From the NCBI GenBank assembly GCA_030446485.1, contig JAUJNF010000005.1:67739-131738 (forward strand): a DNA stretch of 64,000 nt, written 5' to 3'. The notes beneath the pieces were generated by a model that searched no databases, was not told the origin of the DNA, and saw nothing but the letters and a program-made list of their open reading frames with translations. Positions 52,777-61,958 of the stretch are shown here, one piece after another. The DNA comes from Thermoleophilaceae bacterium (GTDB taxonomy: Bacteria > Actinomycetota > Thermoleophilia > Solirubrobacterales > Thermoleophilaceae). The position numbers and the translations under genes were made by a program. Within the stretch, counting starts at the first letter, position 1, and each line of letters opens with the position of its first letter.

Positions 52777-53685
52777 TCAGGTGAGTCGCATCTGCGCGGC
52801 CTCAGCCGGCGGGCCGGGGTCCTGGCCGAGCAGCGCCCGGAAGCGGCGCGCGGCGGTCGGAGCGTCGTCCGAGCGGTTGTTGTTGAACATCACGCGCACG
52901 TGCTCGGCCTCCTCGGCCATGCCCTCGACCCGCCGCCGGATCTCGCCGAGCTCGGTATCGGAGTAGGTCCACGCGAAGCGCTCGGCCACGGTCTTCCCGG
53001 TCAGGTAGCCCTCGGTGTCGCGCCCGTGCGCACGGAGGTAGGCCAGGCCGGGACGGGTGACGGCGTCGACGGGCGGCATGATCGTCACGTGGTCGCCGGG
53101 CGGGGCGTCGACCGCCACGAAGGCGGCCTCGTGGTCCTCGAGGAAGGCGAGCGTGCTCTCCAGGCGCTCCTCTCCGACCCACGCGCGATGGCGGAGCTCG
53201 ACGGCCACCGGGTGCGGCGCCAGCGCCTCGAGCAGCGGCACGAGCTCGGTCAGCTCGTGCTGGCCGGGGGCGAAGGCCGGCGTGAGCTGCAGGAGAAGGG
53301 CGCTCAGCTTGCCCGCCTCGACGAGCGGGGCGAGGGACTCGACGGTCAGCCGAGCCATCGCCGCCTCCAGGTCGGGAGTCAGCCGCACCCGGCCGCGGGG
53401 CCCGACCTCGACCCCGTCGCGCAGCTCGGGCGGCAGCGAGTCGACGGTCGCGGCATGGCGCGAGAGCACCCGGTGCAGCTTCAGGTCGAAGCTGAACTCG
53501 GGCGGCGTGACCTGCGCCCAGCGGGCGACCGTGCCGGCCTCCGGTACCGAGTAGAAGCTCGAGTTGACCTCGACGGCCTCGAAGCGCTCTGCGTACCACG
53601 GCAGGCGGTCACGGGCGGGGAGGTCGGGCGGGTACCAGTCGGCGATGAAGCCCGGATCGGCCCAGCTCGAGGTGCCGACCGCTAC
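52777..53685 (-). CDS. DUF72 family protein
   Basis: A TIM-barrel DUF72 protein. VAVGTSSWADPGF and NSSFYSVPE at the N-terminus, AVELRHRAWVG in the middle and VRVMFNNNRSDDAP at the end are typical. The conserved N-terminal segment is in the same open frame but no ATG, GTG or TTG lies before it, so the true start is hidden: a rare codon or a read error. The end at 53685 is set to include the first conserved strand. The first in-frame standard start is GTG 53469, which would remove 72 conserved residues. Function unknown. Confidence 0.82.
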   Translation of the reverse strand, partial: VAVGTSSWADPGFIADWYPPDLPARDRLPWYAERFEAVEVNSSFYSVPEAGTVARWAQVTPPEFSFDLKLHRVLSRHAATVDSLPPELRDGVEVGPRGRVRLTPDLEAAMARLTVESLAPLVEAGKLSALLLQLTPAFAPGQHELTELVPLLEALAPHPVAVELRHRAWVGEERLESTLAFLEDHEAAFVAVDAPPGDHVTIMPPVDAVTRPGLAYLRAHGRDTEGYLTGKTVAERFAWTYSDTELGEIRRRVEGMAEEAEHVRVMFNNNRSDDAPTAARRFRALLGQDPGPPAEAAQMRLT

Positions 53686-53693
53686 GTGTGCGC

Positions 53694-55475
53694 CTACCGT
53701 GGCCTCTCCGCTCGCGACGTCCGCAGCACCCCGCCCGAGGCATCGAGCGCCTGGGCCGCCACGTAGGGCTCACGGGTGCGAACCCTGATCCGTGTCTCGA
53801 AGCCGGCCCATGCCCCGTCACCCGCGGGCGCGAGTGATCCGGGGTCGGGGCCCGCCAGGATCCGCCAGCGGGCGACCTCGGTGGCGCCGTTCCAGCTTGC
53901 GTAGACGTCGACGCGTCCCCCCCGGGCTGTCCGCGCCGCGATGCGCGGCCTGGCACGCGGGGTTCCCGTCCAGGGCGCGCGGTAGGCGCGATAGCTGTCG
54001 TTGCCCTCGGCCAGCCGGCCGTCGAAGAGGACTCGGCCGTCCGGCGCGGATTCCGAGAACCGGGGCACGCCTCCCCAACCGACGAACACGTTGCCGTTCG
54101 GCAGCGTGTTGGCGTTGCCCTGATGGGGCGCCAGCAGGCCGTCGGGGTGCTCGGTGGCGCGCTGCAGCGTCGCCGTTCCCCGCTGCTCGTCCAGGGCGAT
54201 GGCGATGGCGCGCGAGCGCTCGCGGACGGGCGGGCTGGCCGAGTTGTCGAACACCGAGATCGTGCCGTCGGCCTGCCGGTGTCCGTCGTGGGGCCACGCG
54301 AAAACGGCGTCGGGGCTCAGGGCGAAGTCGCTGCCGGCCCCGCCGAGCCGCCAGACGATCTCTCCGGTCCGGCGGCCGATCTTGTACACCGCCCAGGTGT
54401 GACGTGCGGTCACGAGGAGGTCGCCGTCGCTGTCCTCGGCGACCGCGTTGATGTGGAAGTAGTCCCACGGGACGCGCGGGCTCGCCGGGCGGCGGAAGCG
54501 CGAGTCCTCCGTGAGCACCGTCCCGAGGCTGTGCCACTCGTACATCACGAGCCCGGTGGCGATGTCGATCTCCTGCACGATGCCGTCCGTGACGAGCACT
54601 CGCCGTGTGCGCTCTCCGACGCGCACCGTCGTGTACACGGTCGAGTAGATCGGCACCAGTGCGGTGTCGCGCGAGGTAATCACGAACTCGTGGAGGTCCG
54701 CCTCGTATCCGTTCCCCGCCCGCACCCGGGCGATCTCGCGGTACGAGCTGTCCAGGATCACGCCCTCGCCGGTGCCGCTGCCACCGTTGATCACGCCTCG
54801 CCACATGGTCAACACCGGCGCGCCCCGGTACCGCTGGGCCCGGAAGTCGGCTGCCCGCTGGTCGCGGCTGGGGGTCGGCCGGTAGTACACCATCCGCCCT
54901 CGCTCGTCGAGGATCATGGGGCCGTTCTGCCCGCTGCCCTTCTTCGGGGCAAGGAAGATCTGGCCCGGGGCCGTTCCGGGTGAGCGGCTGAGGATGCTGT
55001 AGTTCGGCGGTCGGAGGTCCGGGCGTGACCGGAACCGCTGCACGTCGTCGCGGCCCACGTCGCTCGGAACGACGTCGATCGCCGCCGGCGGCTGGCGGGC
55101 GGGCGTGCGCGCCACCCAGAAGTGGAACTCGTCCCCGGCGGTGCGCAGGACGGTCCGGCCGGCGCTCACCGTTACCCGCTCCCCCGGGGCGAAGGGCTCG
55201 CGGGGGAGAAAGCTCGCGCCCTCCCCATCGGAGTGGCCACGCAGCCGGCCGTCGTGCCGGCCGCTGCGCGAGCCGAGCACCCGCACGGCGCCGAGCTCCC
55301 CCTTCGCCACGCCCCGGAAGCTGATCTGGGTGAGGGGGGAGGCGAAGCGTGTGCCGGACGACGGGAAGGCGCTCACGGGCTCGGCAGCAGGCGCGGGCTC
55401 GGCGCGTAGGGCCTCGGACCCGGTCGCCGCCGTGAGGGTCAGGGCGAGGCCGAGGGCGGCGCGGCGGGGCTTCAG
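53694..55475 (-). CDS. Secreted arylsulfotransferase (ASST) family protein
   Basis: A beta-propeller type protein of about 593 residues. The first standard start in frame is GTG 55376, but 33 codons upstream the same frame encodes a convincing signal peptide (LKPRRAALGLALTLTAATGS), so CTG 55475 is preferred. The body has the ASST pattern: NGPMILDERGRMVYYRP, DLHEFVITSRDTALV, HINAVAEDSDGDLLV, WPHDGHRQADGTISVFDN. Such proteins are annotated as aryl sulfotransferases, but members in actinobacteria may have other roles. It is convergent with nothing; DUF72 follows 8 bases later on the same strand. Confidence 0.82.
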   Translation of the reverse strand: MKPRRAALGLALTLTAATGSEALRAEPAPAAEPVSAFPSSGTRFASPLTQISFRGVAKGELGAVRVLGSRSGRHDGRLRGHSDGEGASFLPREPFAPGERVTVSAGRTVLRTAGDEFHFWVARTPARQPPAAIDVVPSDVGRDDVQRFRSRPDLRPPNYSILSRSPGTAPGQIFLAPKKGSGQNGPMILDERGRMVYYRPTPSRDQRAADFRAQRYRGAPVLTMWRGVINGGSGTGEGVILDSSYREIARVRAGNGYEADLHEFVITSRDTALVPIYSTVYTTVRVGERTRRVLVTDGIVQEIDIATGLVMYEWHSLGTVLTEDSRFRRPASPRVPWDYFHINAVAEDSDGDLLVTARHTWAVYKIGRRTGEIVWRLGGAGSDFALSPDAVFAWPHDGHRQADGTISVFDNSASPPVRERSRAIAIALDEQRGTATLQRATEHPDGLLAPHQGNANTLPNGNVFVGWGGVPRFSESAPDGRVLFDGRLAEGNDSYRAYRAPWTGTPRARPRIAARTARGGRVDVYASWNGATEVARWRILAGPDPGSLAPAGDGAWAGFETRIRVRTREPYVAAQALDASGGVLRTSRAERPR

Positions 55476-55539
55476 GACGGCGGCCCGGTGGGCATCGCCT
55501 CACCGTATCTCAGGCGGCGGCAGTCGGACACCGGAGCGT

Positions 55540-58500
55540 TCAGCGTCGCCCGAAGCTGTGGCCCGCCGGGGCCACCGCGCGCAGGTCGGCCACGTCCTCC
55601 TCCGGCTCGGCGAACGCCCCGCCGCGCGACTGGGTGCTCCACGCCACCCGCGGCTCGATGTGCTTCACCTGGCCGACCGGGAGGTCGGGCCGCTCCAGGC
55701 GCAGCACCTCGTCGCACAGCACGTTGGTCACCGCCTCGCGGCGCTCCAACCGGCCGGTGGCCAGCACGAGCGGCTCGGAGCGCACCGCCAGGCGGCACTC
55801 CTCGTAGACCGGCACCGGCACGATCAGGTTGATCGTGCCGGTCTCGTCCTCCAGCAGGATGAACGTGATCCCCCTGGCGGTGGCCGGGCGCTGGCGCGCG
55901 ACCACGAGGCCGGCCACCCGCACGCGGGCGCCGTCGCCGGTGCGCTCGAGCGCGGTGCTGGTGAGCACGTCGGCGTCCAGGCTTGGGCGCATCAGCTCGA
56001 GCGGATGCTCGTGCAGCGTCACGCTGGTGGAGCCGTAGTCGGCGAGCAGCCGCTCCCAGGGCGTCATCTCCCGCAGCTCCGGTCCCGTCCCGACCTCGAG
56101 CGGGAGGGCGAGCTGCGTCCCCCCGCGCACGGCCACACCGGGAACGGCCACCCCGAGCGCCCACAGCGCCCGGCGCCGGGCAGCGGCCGCCGGTGCTCCC
56201 TCCTCCACCAGCGAATCGCACGCCCCGGCCCACGCCAGCCGCTCGAGCGCATCCCGCTGCGCCGAGCAGCGCGCGGCGAGATCGGCCACCGAGGCGAACG
56301 CCCCACCCCGCTCCCGCTCGGCGACGATCCCGCGCACGTCATCGGCCCGCACGCCCGCTACGTAGCCGAGGCCCATGCGCACGGCCAGAGCAGGGTTGGC
56401 GGTAGGCAGTTGGCAGTTGGCGGATACGGGCTCGGAGGTTCCAGCCCGGTCCGAGCCACGCCCCGTCCACCGTCCACCGTCCACCGTCCACTCAACACCG
56501 CAGCCAACATCACTCGACTCCACCGACGGTGGCAGCACCGGCACGCCTCGCCGTTGCGCCTCATGCACCAGCGAATCCGGTGGGTAGAACCCCATCGGCT
56601 GCTCGTTCATCAGCGCGCACAGGAACTCCGGGCCGTAGTGCACGCGCAGCCACGTCGACTGGTAGGCGAGCAGCCCGAACGCCGCCGAGTGGGCCTTGGG
56701 GAAGCCGAAGCCCGAGAAGCCGACGATCTGCGCGTACACCCGCTCGGCGGTCTCCCGCGCGCCGCCGCGCTCCACGGCGCCGGCGACGAACTTCTCCTCG
56801 TAGCCGCGCATGGCCGCCTCCGAGCGCTTCTTGCTCATCGCCCGGCGCAGGCCCTCGGCCTCGCCGGGGGAGAAGCCGGCAAAGGCCATCGCCACCCCGA
56901 TCACCTGGTCCTGGAAGACGATCGCGCCGAGCGTGTCGCGCAGCACGGGCTCGAGCGAGGGGTGCTCGTAGGGCACCTCGTAGCTCGGGTCCTCGCGCAG
57001 CGCCTTCTTGCGCTCGATGTAGGGGTGCACGGCGCCGCCCTGGATCGGTCCCGGGCGCACGAGGGCCACCTGCACGGTCAGGTCGTCGAGCGACTCCGGG
57101 AGCGTGCGTGTGAGCATCTGCATCTGGGCGCGGCTCTCGATCTGGAAGACGCCCATCGTCTCGGCGGCCTGGATCTCCGCGTACACCTTCGGGTCGTCCA
57201 GGGGGATGCGCGAAAGGTCGACGGTCTCCCCGCGCGCCCCCGCTATCCGCGTGACGCAGTCCTCCACCGCCGAGAGCATCCCGAGCCCCAGCAGGTCGAT
57301 CTTCAGGAAGCCGGCGTCGGCGCAGGACTCCTTGTCCCACTGCACGATCTGGCGCCCCTCCATGGCGGCGGGCTGCACCGGGCAGACGTCGATCAGCGGG
57401 CGGGTGGAGATGACCATGCCGCCCGGGTGCTGGCCGGTGTGGCGCGGCAGGTTGGCGGCCTCGCCCAGCAGGTGCAGAAGCGCCTGCCAGCGCGGGGAGG
57501 CCGCACGGCGCTCACCCACGGCCTCCACGATGTCGCGCGCCCCGCGCTCGTGGTCCCAGGGGTCGGCGCCGCGCGCCGCCCGCTCGATCTCCCCCGGCGG
57601 CAGCCCGAGCGCCTTGCCGAAGTCGCGGATCGAGGAGCGCACGCGGTAGGTGGGGAAGGAGGCCACGAGCGCCGAGTGCTCCCGGCCGTAGCGCTCGTGC
57701 ACGCGCGGGATGAGCGCCTCGCGGATGTCGCGTGGGAAGTCGAGGTCGATGTCGGGAAGCGCGGTGATCTCCTCGTTGAGGAAGCGCCCGAGCAGCAGGC
57801 CGTTCTCGATCGGGTCTACATGCGAGAGGCCGGTGAGGAAGCACACGATCGACGACACGCTCGACCCCCTCCCCCGCCCCGGCGGCAGCACGGCGCGAGC
57901 CGCATCTCGCCCGCGCACCTCGGCGGCCACCTCGCGCGCCAGCTCGAGCATGTCGCGGTGCAGCAGGAAGAATCCCGACAGGCCGAGCCCGCGGATGATC
58001 TCGAGCTCCTCCTCCAGCCGCGCTGTGGCCTCCCCGGCGCTCGCGCGGCCGGCGTAGCGCCCGTCGAGCAGCGAGCGGCTCGTCTCGGCGAGGCGGCGGT
58101 CGGCCGTGGGATCCTCCGAGCCGGGGTAGCGGTAGCCGAGGTCGCGAGTGAGGTCGAAGCGCAGGCGGTCGGCCAGCCGGCCCGACTCGTGCACGGCCTC
58201 GGGGTGGTCGCGGAAGCGCTCGGCCATGGCCGCGGGGGCGGCGAGGGCGTGCGAGCTGTTGCCGCGGCGCCGGGGCTCCGACTCGTCGAGGGTCATGCGG
58301 TGGCGCACGGCCACGAACGCGTCCTGCAGCGGGGTGCGCGAGCGGAGGTGGGTGTGCACGTTGCCGGTGGCCACCGTGGGCACTCCCAGGCGCTCGGCGA
58401 GCTGGGCCAGCAGGCGGTTGCGGCGGCGGTCGAGGCGCGCGAAGGGCCGCTGCAGCTCCACGCGGAAGCGGTCGGGGCCGAAGGCGCGCACGAGCCGGCG

Positions 58501-58956
58501 GCCCACCGCCGCCGCCTCAGTGTGCTGCTCGCGCGCTATCCGGCCGGCGAGCGCGCCGTCGCGTGCGCAGCCCGACAGGCACACGATGCCCTCGGCGTGG
58601 CGCTCCACATCCGCGAGCGAGGCCCGCGGCGGGAGCGGATTGCGGTTGGGGGCGGGACGCGTGCCCTCGTGCGCGCGGGTGAGGAGGCGGCAGAGGTTGC
58701 GGTAGCCGGAGGCGTCCTCGCAGAGGAGGGTGAGGTGGAAGCCGTCGTCGGTGGTGAGCTCGGCGCCGACGATGGCCCTGAGCCCCAGGGGCGCCGCCGC
58801 CTGCGCGAGCTCCATCGCGCCGTAGACCCCGTCGTGGTCGGTGAGTGCGAGCGCCTCGTAGCCGAGCTCCGCGGCGACCGGTGCGAGCTCCACTGGATGG
58901 GAGGCGCCGTCGAGGAAGGAGAAGGCGGAATGGCAGTGGAGCTCCACGTAGGACAT
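55540..58956 (-). CDS. dnaE2: Error-prone DNA polymerase III alpha subunit DnaE2
   Basis: 1138 residues from ATG 58956. The PHP domain opens SYVELHCHSAFSFLDGASHP. The C-family polymerase core has GRGRGSSVSSIVCFLTG and the catalytic Asp pair in LPDIDLDFPRDIRE, and DFKIDLLGLG-like (LKIDLLGLGMLSAVED) gives the third Asp. The short length and the imuB gene nearby mark DnaE2, the translesion enzyme of the SOS mutasome, not the replicative DnaE1. A LexA box touches the start. An odd insert at about residues 820-855 is encoded by heptamer repeats. Confidence 0.95.
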   Translation of the reverse strand: MSYVELHCHSAFSFLDGASHPVELAPVAAELGYEALALTDHDGVYGAMELAQAAAPLGLRAIVGAELTTDDGFHLTLLCEDASGYRNLCRLLTRAHEGTRPAPNRNPLPPRASLADVERHAEGIVCLSGCARDGALAGRIAREQHTEAAAVGRRLVRAFGPDRFRVELQRPFARLDRRRNRLLAQLAERLGVPTVATGNVHTHLRSRTPLQDAFVAVRHRMTLDESEPRRRGNSSHALAAPAAMAERFRDHPEAVHESGRLADRLRFDLTRDLGYRYPGSEDPTADRRLAETSRSLLDGRYAGRASAGEATARLEEELEIIRGLGLSGFFLLHRDMLELAREVAAEVRGRDAARAVLPPGRGRGSSVSSIVCFLTGLSHVDPIENGLLLGRFLNEEITALPDIDLDFPRDIREALIPRVHERYGREHSALVASFPTYRVRSSIRDFGKALGLPPGEIERAARGADPWDHERGARDIVEAVGERRAASPRWQALLHLLGEAANLPRHTGQHPGGMVISTRPLIDVCPVQPAAMEGRQIVQWDKESCADAGFLKIDLLGLGMLSAVEDCVTRIAGARGETVDLSRIPLDDPKVYAEIQAAETMGVFQIESRAQMQMLTRTLPESLDDLTVQVALVRPGPIQGGAVHPYIERKKALREDPSYEVPYEHPSLEPVLRDTLGAIVFQDQVIGVAMAFAGFSPGEAEGLRRAMSKKRSEAAMRGYEEKFVAGAVERGGARETAERVYAQIVGFSGFGFPKAHSAAFGLLAYQSTWLRVHYGPEFLCALMNEQPMGFYPPDSLVHEAQRRGVPVLPPSVESSDVGCGVEWTVDGGRWTGRGSDRAGTSEPVSANCQLPTANPALAVRMGLGYVAGVRADDVRGIVAERERGGAFASVADLAARCSAQRDALERLAWAGACDSLVEEGAPAAAARRRALWALGVAVPGVAVRGGTQLALPLEVGTGPELREMTPWERLLADYGSTSVTLHEHPLELMRPSLDADVLTSTALERTGDGARVRVAGLVVARQRPATARGITFILLEDETGTINLIVPVPVYEECRLAVRSEPLVLATGRLERREAVTNVLCDEVLRLERPDLPVGQVKHIEPRVAWSTQSRGGAFAEPEEDVADLRAVAPAGHSFGRR
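56394..56491. repeat. Two heptamer arrays inside dnaE2
   Basis: 56394-56422 holds four units of GT[TA]GGC[AG], and 56464-56491 four perfect units of CGTCCAC, separated by about 40 bases. The dnaE2 frame stays open through both, adding a peptide (WTVDGGRWTGRGSDR...) just before the conserved AVRMGLGYV strand. The first unit matches the array at 34.1 kb. Confidence 0.88.
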
Positions 58957-58960
58957 CGTA

Positions 58961-58974
58961 CGAACGTATGTTCG
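58961..58974 (-). promoter_or_regulatory. LexA (SOS) box of dnaE2
   Basis: CGAAC-GTAT-GTTCG is a perfect-arm match to the Gram-positive/actinobacterial LexA consensus CGAAC-N4-GTTCG. It lies 4-18 bases before the dnaE2 ATG, so LexA would block the promoter or early transcription. imuB has the same arrangement. Confidence 0.9.
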
Positions 58975-59063
58975 CACAATGTCACGGGCCGAGACGGGCC
59001 CGGCTGACCGTCTTCAGTCCTCGCGGGTCCCGTCCCCGTCCGGTGAGACGACCGCCGGCGCGG

Positions 59064-59600
59064 TCAGGCGGCGGCGCCGAGCGTCACGCCCAGCCCGGTC
59101 TGCGCAGCGGCCACCGTGGCCGGGATGCTCTCCTCCTTCGAGGCCTTCCTGCGGACGCGGTTCGCGCAACGGGCCCGGCGCTCGAGCTGCCGGGGCGTCA
59201 GGTCCTTGCAGCGGCGACTGGAGCGAGCGCGACGACCCTGGCGCCGGCCGTTCACCACCGCGTTCTGCACGACGCTCCCCGAGGGGTCGCTCTGCTGCTC
59301 GTCCTGCTGGATGCCGTCGCCGGACTGCGTCTGCTCGAGGGTCTGCTCGCCGCCGGACCCGCTACCGCTGTCCTGGGTACGCCGCACCTCCTCGGGCGCG
59401 GGCTCAGTCGCTCCCTGCTGCTCGGCGGCAGTCTCCTCGGCGACGCACTCGTCGAAGGCATCTCCGGTCAGGCCGCGGTCCCGGCATCGCTGCTCTGCGT
59501 CCTGCATCTCGGCCGATCCGGCCAAGGCACCCGCCGGCATCCCGAGGAGGGCCGCCGTGACGACCGCCAGGGTTACGCGGAAAGCGGGGGCTCCAGGCAC
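59064..59600 (-). CDS. Secreted low-complexity protein
   Basis: 178 residues from GTG 59600. A signal peptide (RVTLAVVTAALLGMPAGALA) is followed by a short Cys-containing motif CRDRGLTGDAFDEC, a Gln/Ser/Gly/Glu-rich linker (about 60-115), then a basic helical C-terminus with a second Cys pair (CKDLTPRQLERRARC). The two C-x11-C to C-x13-C motifs could form disulfides. The first motif resembles CAGLSGTDLAQC of the neighbouring Excalibur protein, so the two secreted proteins may be distant relatives. No anchor is seen. Function unknown. Confidence 0.7.
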   Translation of the reverse strand: MPGAPAFRVTLAVVTAALLGMPAGALAGSAEMQDAEQRCRDRGLTGDAFDECVAEETAAEQQGATEPAPEEVRRTQDSGSGSGGEQTLEQTQSGDGIQQDEQQSDPSGSVVQNAVVNGRRQGRRARSSRRCKDLTPRQLERRARCANRVRRKASKEESIPATVAAAQTGLGVTLGAAA

Positions 59601-59642
59601 CGCTCAGATGCTAGTGCCTGTTGCCCCCGCAAGCCGCAAACC

Positions 59643-60326
59643 CTATGACTCGGTGCGGCCCCTGCGCAGCGCCACGCCGCCGGCCAGACAGAGCCCGCCG
59701 GCGAGACCGATCCACAGCGCGTGCGGACCCGTGCGAGCCAGCTCCACTCGGGCCACTCGCCGGACGACGACGACTCCTTCGCGCGGCAGGTTCTCGCAGG
59801 CCACGCCGTCCCCGTCGGCATCGAGGATGAAGGGATCGTTGGTGTCTGCGTCGAGTACCTCCTGGGCGGCCTCGCGCGTGTCGAAGTCCGCGACGCAGTC
59901 GACGTCGGGGGGCGTGCGCCCGCCGGTGCCGGCCGACTGGTCGACCGTGCCGTCCTCGTCGCTCTGCGAGTCGTTCTGCTGGGTACCGCCGCCGGAGCCA
60001 CTCTGGTCCTGTTCGGAGTCCTGGTCGCCCTCGCCCCCGCCCGCGCCGGTGGTCTCGGTGTCGGTATCCGGTTCCGTGCCACCACTGCCGCCGGTCTGCT
60101 GCTCCTCGCCTTCGCCGGCGCCGGTCGTGCCGTCGCTGGAGACGGACTCATCCGGCGCCTGGCTGCCGCCGCCGGCCTGCTGGGCCGCCGTGCACTGCGC
60201 GAGATCCGTCCCCGAGAGGCCGGCGCAGTCGGCCGCCTGAGCGGTGCCGAGAGCGGGGAACACGAGTGCCAGCCCGCCGAGCGCCAGCAGCGTCAGCAGT
60301 GAGCGAAGGGAGATGGTGCGTGACAT
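59643..60326 (-). CDS. Excalibur-domain surface protein with LARTG sortase signal
   Basis: 227 residues from ATG 60326, with AGGAGG about 9 bases upstream. A signal peptide (LLTLLALGGLALVFPALG) leads into a Cys motif CAGLSGTDLAQC, a 90-residue Gly/Ser/Gln/Asp linker, then an Excalibur calcium-binding motif DADGDGVACE. The end is a cell-wall sorting signal: ELARTG, hydrophobic stretch, basic tail RRGRTES. LA-x-TG is the recognition sequence of class E sortases, and such a sortase is encoded divergently 143 bases away. Expected to be covalently attached to the wall. Confidence 0.88.
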   Translation of the reverse strand: MSRTISLRSLLTLLALGGLALVFPALGTAQAADCAGLSGTDLAQCTAAQQAGGGSQAPDESVSSDGTTGAGEGEEQQTGGSGGTEPDTDTETTGAGGGEGDQDSEQDQSGSGGGTQQNDSQSDEDGTVDQSAGTGGRTPPDVDCVADFDTREAAQEVLDADTNDPFILDADGDGVACENLPREGVVVVRRVARVELARTGPHALWIGLAGGLCLAGGVALRRGRTES

Positions 60327-60404
60327 CTTGGCGCCTCCTGAGCGACGGTGCGAGGCGCCCGTGGCATCCACCGCATCCGATGTTTAGACCTGGGAACGCG
60401 CGCG

Positions 60405-60434
60405 AACCTATCCGCGCGGACACGCGCGTGTCAA
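60405..60434 (-). promoter_or_regulatory. Promoter of the LARTG surface protein
   Basis: On the minus strand TTGACA (60434-60429) and TAGGTT (60410-60405) are 18 bases apart, a good housekeeping-type promoter. Transcription would begin near 60398, leaving a leader of about 70 bases before the ATG at 60326. Confidence 0.65.
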
Positions 60435-60469
60435 GTGCGTACTCTCGGAAGCCTGTAGCGTCCGGCGCG

Positions 60470-61612
60470 ATGGACCGTGGCGTGCGAAGTGGCGAGCCCG
60501 AGCAGTCCGACGCTGGCCTGCCCGGCCTCGGGCCTGGAGAGCTCCGCCGGCTGCGCGAGGAGCTCCGCGCCAGCACGCTCGAGGAGTCCACCCCGCCCGG
60601 GTCGGCCGGCCCGCAGCGCCCGGATGACGGCGGTAGCCACCCCCGCCGGCGGCTGCGTTGGGCCAGGCGCTTCGCCTCCGACGTCCTGGTGCTGACGGGC
60701 ATTCTGATGCTCCTCGACGCCGGCCTCACCGTGGTATGGCAGGAGCCGCTGTCGTCGCTGTACGCATCGAGATCGCAGGACGCGCTGTCCGACCGGCTCG
60801 AGCGGGTCCAGCGGCTCGAAGCCGAGCGGGAGGCGCGCGCTCGCGCGCGCGACGAGCGCCTACGGGAGCGAAGGAGCCTGGTCCGCGCAGAGCGGGTCGC
60901 CCGCGAGCGGGCCGAGCGGCGCAGGCGCGAGCGGGCCGAGGCGCTCAACCGGGCAGAGGCCGGGGATCCGCTGGGTCGCGTGAGCGCCGAGACGATCGAC
61001 GTAGACTTCGCCTTTTCGCAGGGCACCGGTGACGAGCAGCTGCGGGAAGGTCCCGCCCACTATCAGGAGACGTCGCTTCCGGGGCAGGGCGGAACCGTGG
61101 GCATCGCCGGGCATCGCACCACCTACTCCGCGCCCTTCCGCGAGGTCGACGAGCTCGAGAAGGGCGATCCGATCACCGTGAGCATGCCCTACGGCGAGTT
61201 CACCTACGCCGTCGAGGACACGCGGATCGTGCCGCCGGACGCGCTCGAGGTGCTGCAGGACGACGGTGGCGAGCGCCTGGTGCTCACCGCCTGCCATCCC
61301 CTCTACAGCGCGGCCGAGCGGATCGTCGTGTTCGCGCGGTTGGAGAGGTCCGGCGCCGCCGCCCCGACGGAGATCTTCGAAGAAGAGGGGCCGGGGCGCA
61401 AGGCGAACTATCGGCCGGGCGGAGGGCCGACGGGCCTCGCGCTCGGCTTCGTGGTGCTCGGACTGGCCGCGGGGGTGGTCGGAAGCCTCGCCAGCCTCCT
61501 GGCGCTCGCCGCTGCGCCCCCTGCGGTTCGCGGCAACTACGCGGTCACGCTGGCGGCATCGCTGGCGGCGACCGCTCTGCTCGTGCTGGTGCTGCTCGGC
61601 GCCATCGGCTGA
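60470..61612 (+). CDS. Class E sortase
   Basis: 380 residues from ATG 60470. A cytoplasmic Pro/Glu-rich start is followed by a membrane segment (about 66-85), an Arg/Glu/Ala coiled coil (about 95-165), then the sortase barrel with the catalytic His in IAGHRTTYSAPF, Cys in VLTACHPLYS and Arg in ERIVVFARL. Two more hydrophobic segments end the protein (about 310-375). The extra C-terminal membrane segments and the LTACHP form fit class E sortases of actinobacteria, which use LAxTG signals. The divergent neighbour carries LARTG. The long coiled coil is unusual. Confidence 0.9.
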   Translation: MDRGVRSGEPEQSDAGLPGLGPGELRRLREELRASTLEESTPPGSAGPQRPDDGGSHPRRRLRWARRFASDVLVLTGILMLLDAGLTVVWQEPLSSLYASRSQDALSDRLERVQRLEAEREARARARDERLRERRSLVRAERVARERAERRRRERAEALNRAEAGDPLGRVSAETIDVDFAFSQGTGDEQLREGPAHYQETSLPGQGGTVGIAGHRTTYSAPFREVDELEKGDPITVSMPYGEFTYAVEDTRIVPPDALEVLQDDGGERLVLTACHPLYSAAERIVVFARLERSGAAAPTEIFEEEGPGRKANYRPGGGPTGLALGFVVLGLAAGVVGSLASLLALAAAPPAVRGNYAVTLAASLAATALLVLVLLGAIG

Positions 61613-61697
61613 CGCCGAGGCCCCTCGAGCCGTCGAGCCTTAGTGGTCACCACCTCAATGACCGTCGCGCTCAGACGGTACGTTCGGCGGGCACCAC

Positions 61698-61958
61698 TTA
61701 GTCCCGCTGCACGAACCACCGTCCGCCCACCAGGTCGTGGAAGACCACCGTGTCACGCCCGTCGGCCAGTACGAGCTCGAGGTAGCGGCGGCGCAGCGGG
61801 CGCCCGGTCCACCAGCGGTCCTCCACCACCCAGTCCTCGACGACGGCCTCCACGGGCGTGCGGCCGACGGCCACGGGAAGGCCGTTCGGACCGACGCGCA
61901 CGCCGGCCGGCCGCGGGGTCCCAAGGCGCCAGAGCGCCCCGGAGCCAGCGTCCGCCAT
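61698..61958 (-). CDS. DUF6504-like small protein downstream of imuB
   Basis: 86 residues from ATG 61958, which overlaps the imuB stop (ATGA). VVEDWVVEDRWWTGRPLRRR and a beta-rich RYLELVLADGRDTVVFHDLV segment are recognisable; small proteins like this follow imuB in many actinobacteria (DUF6504). The close coupling suggests a part in the imuB-dnaE2 mutasome, but no function is known to me. Confidence 0.78.
   Translation of the reverse strand: MADAGSGALWRLGTPRPAGVRVGPNGLPVAVGRTPVEAVVEDWVVEDRWWTGRPLRRRYLELVLADGRDTVVFHDLVGGRWFVQRD

Noticed and set aside
61638-61656. GTGGTCACCAC near-palindrome after the sortase gene as an operator
   Set aside because: Short, in a gap between two convergent gene ends, with no promoter to control.
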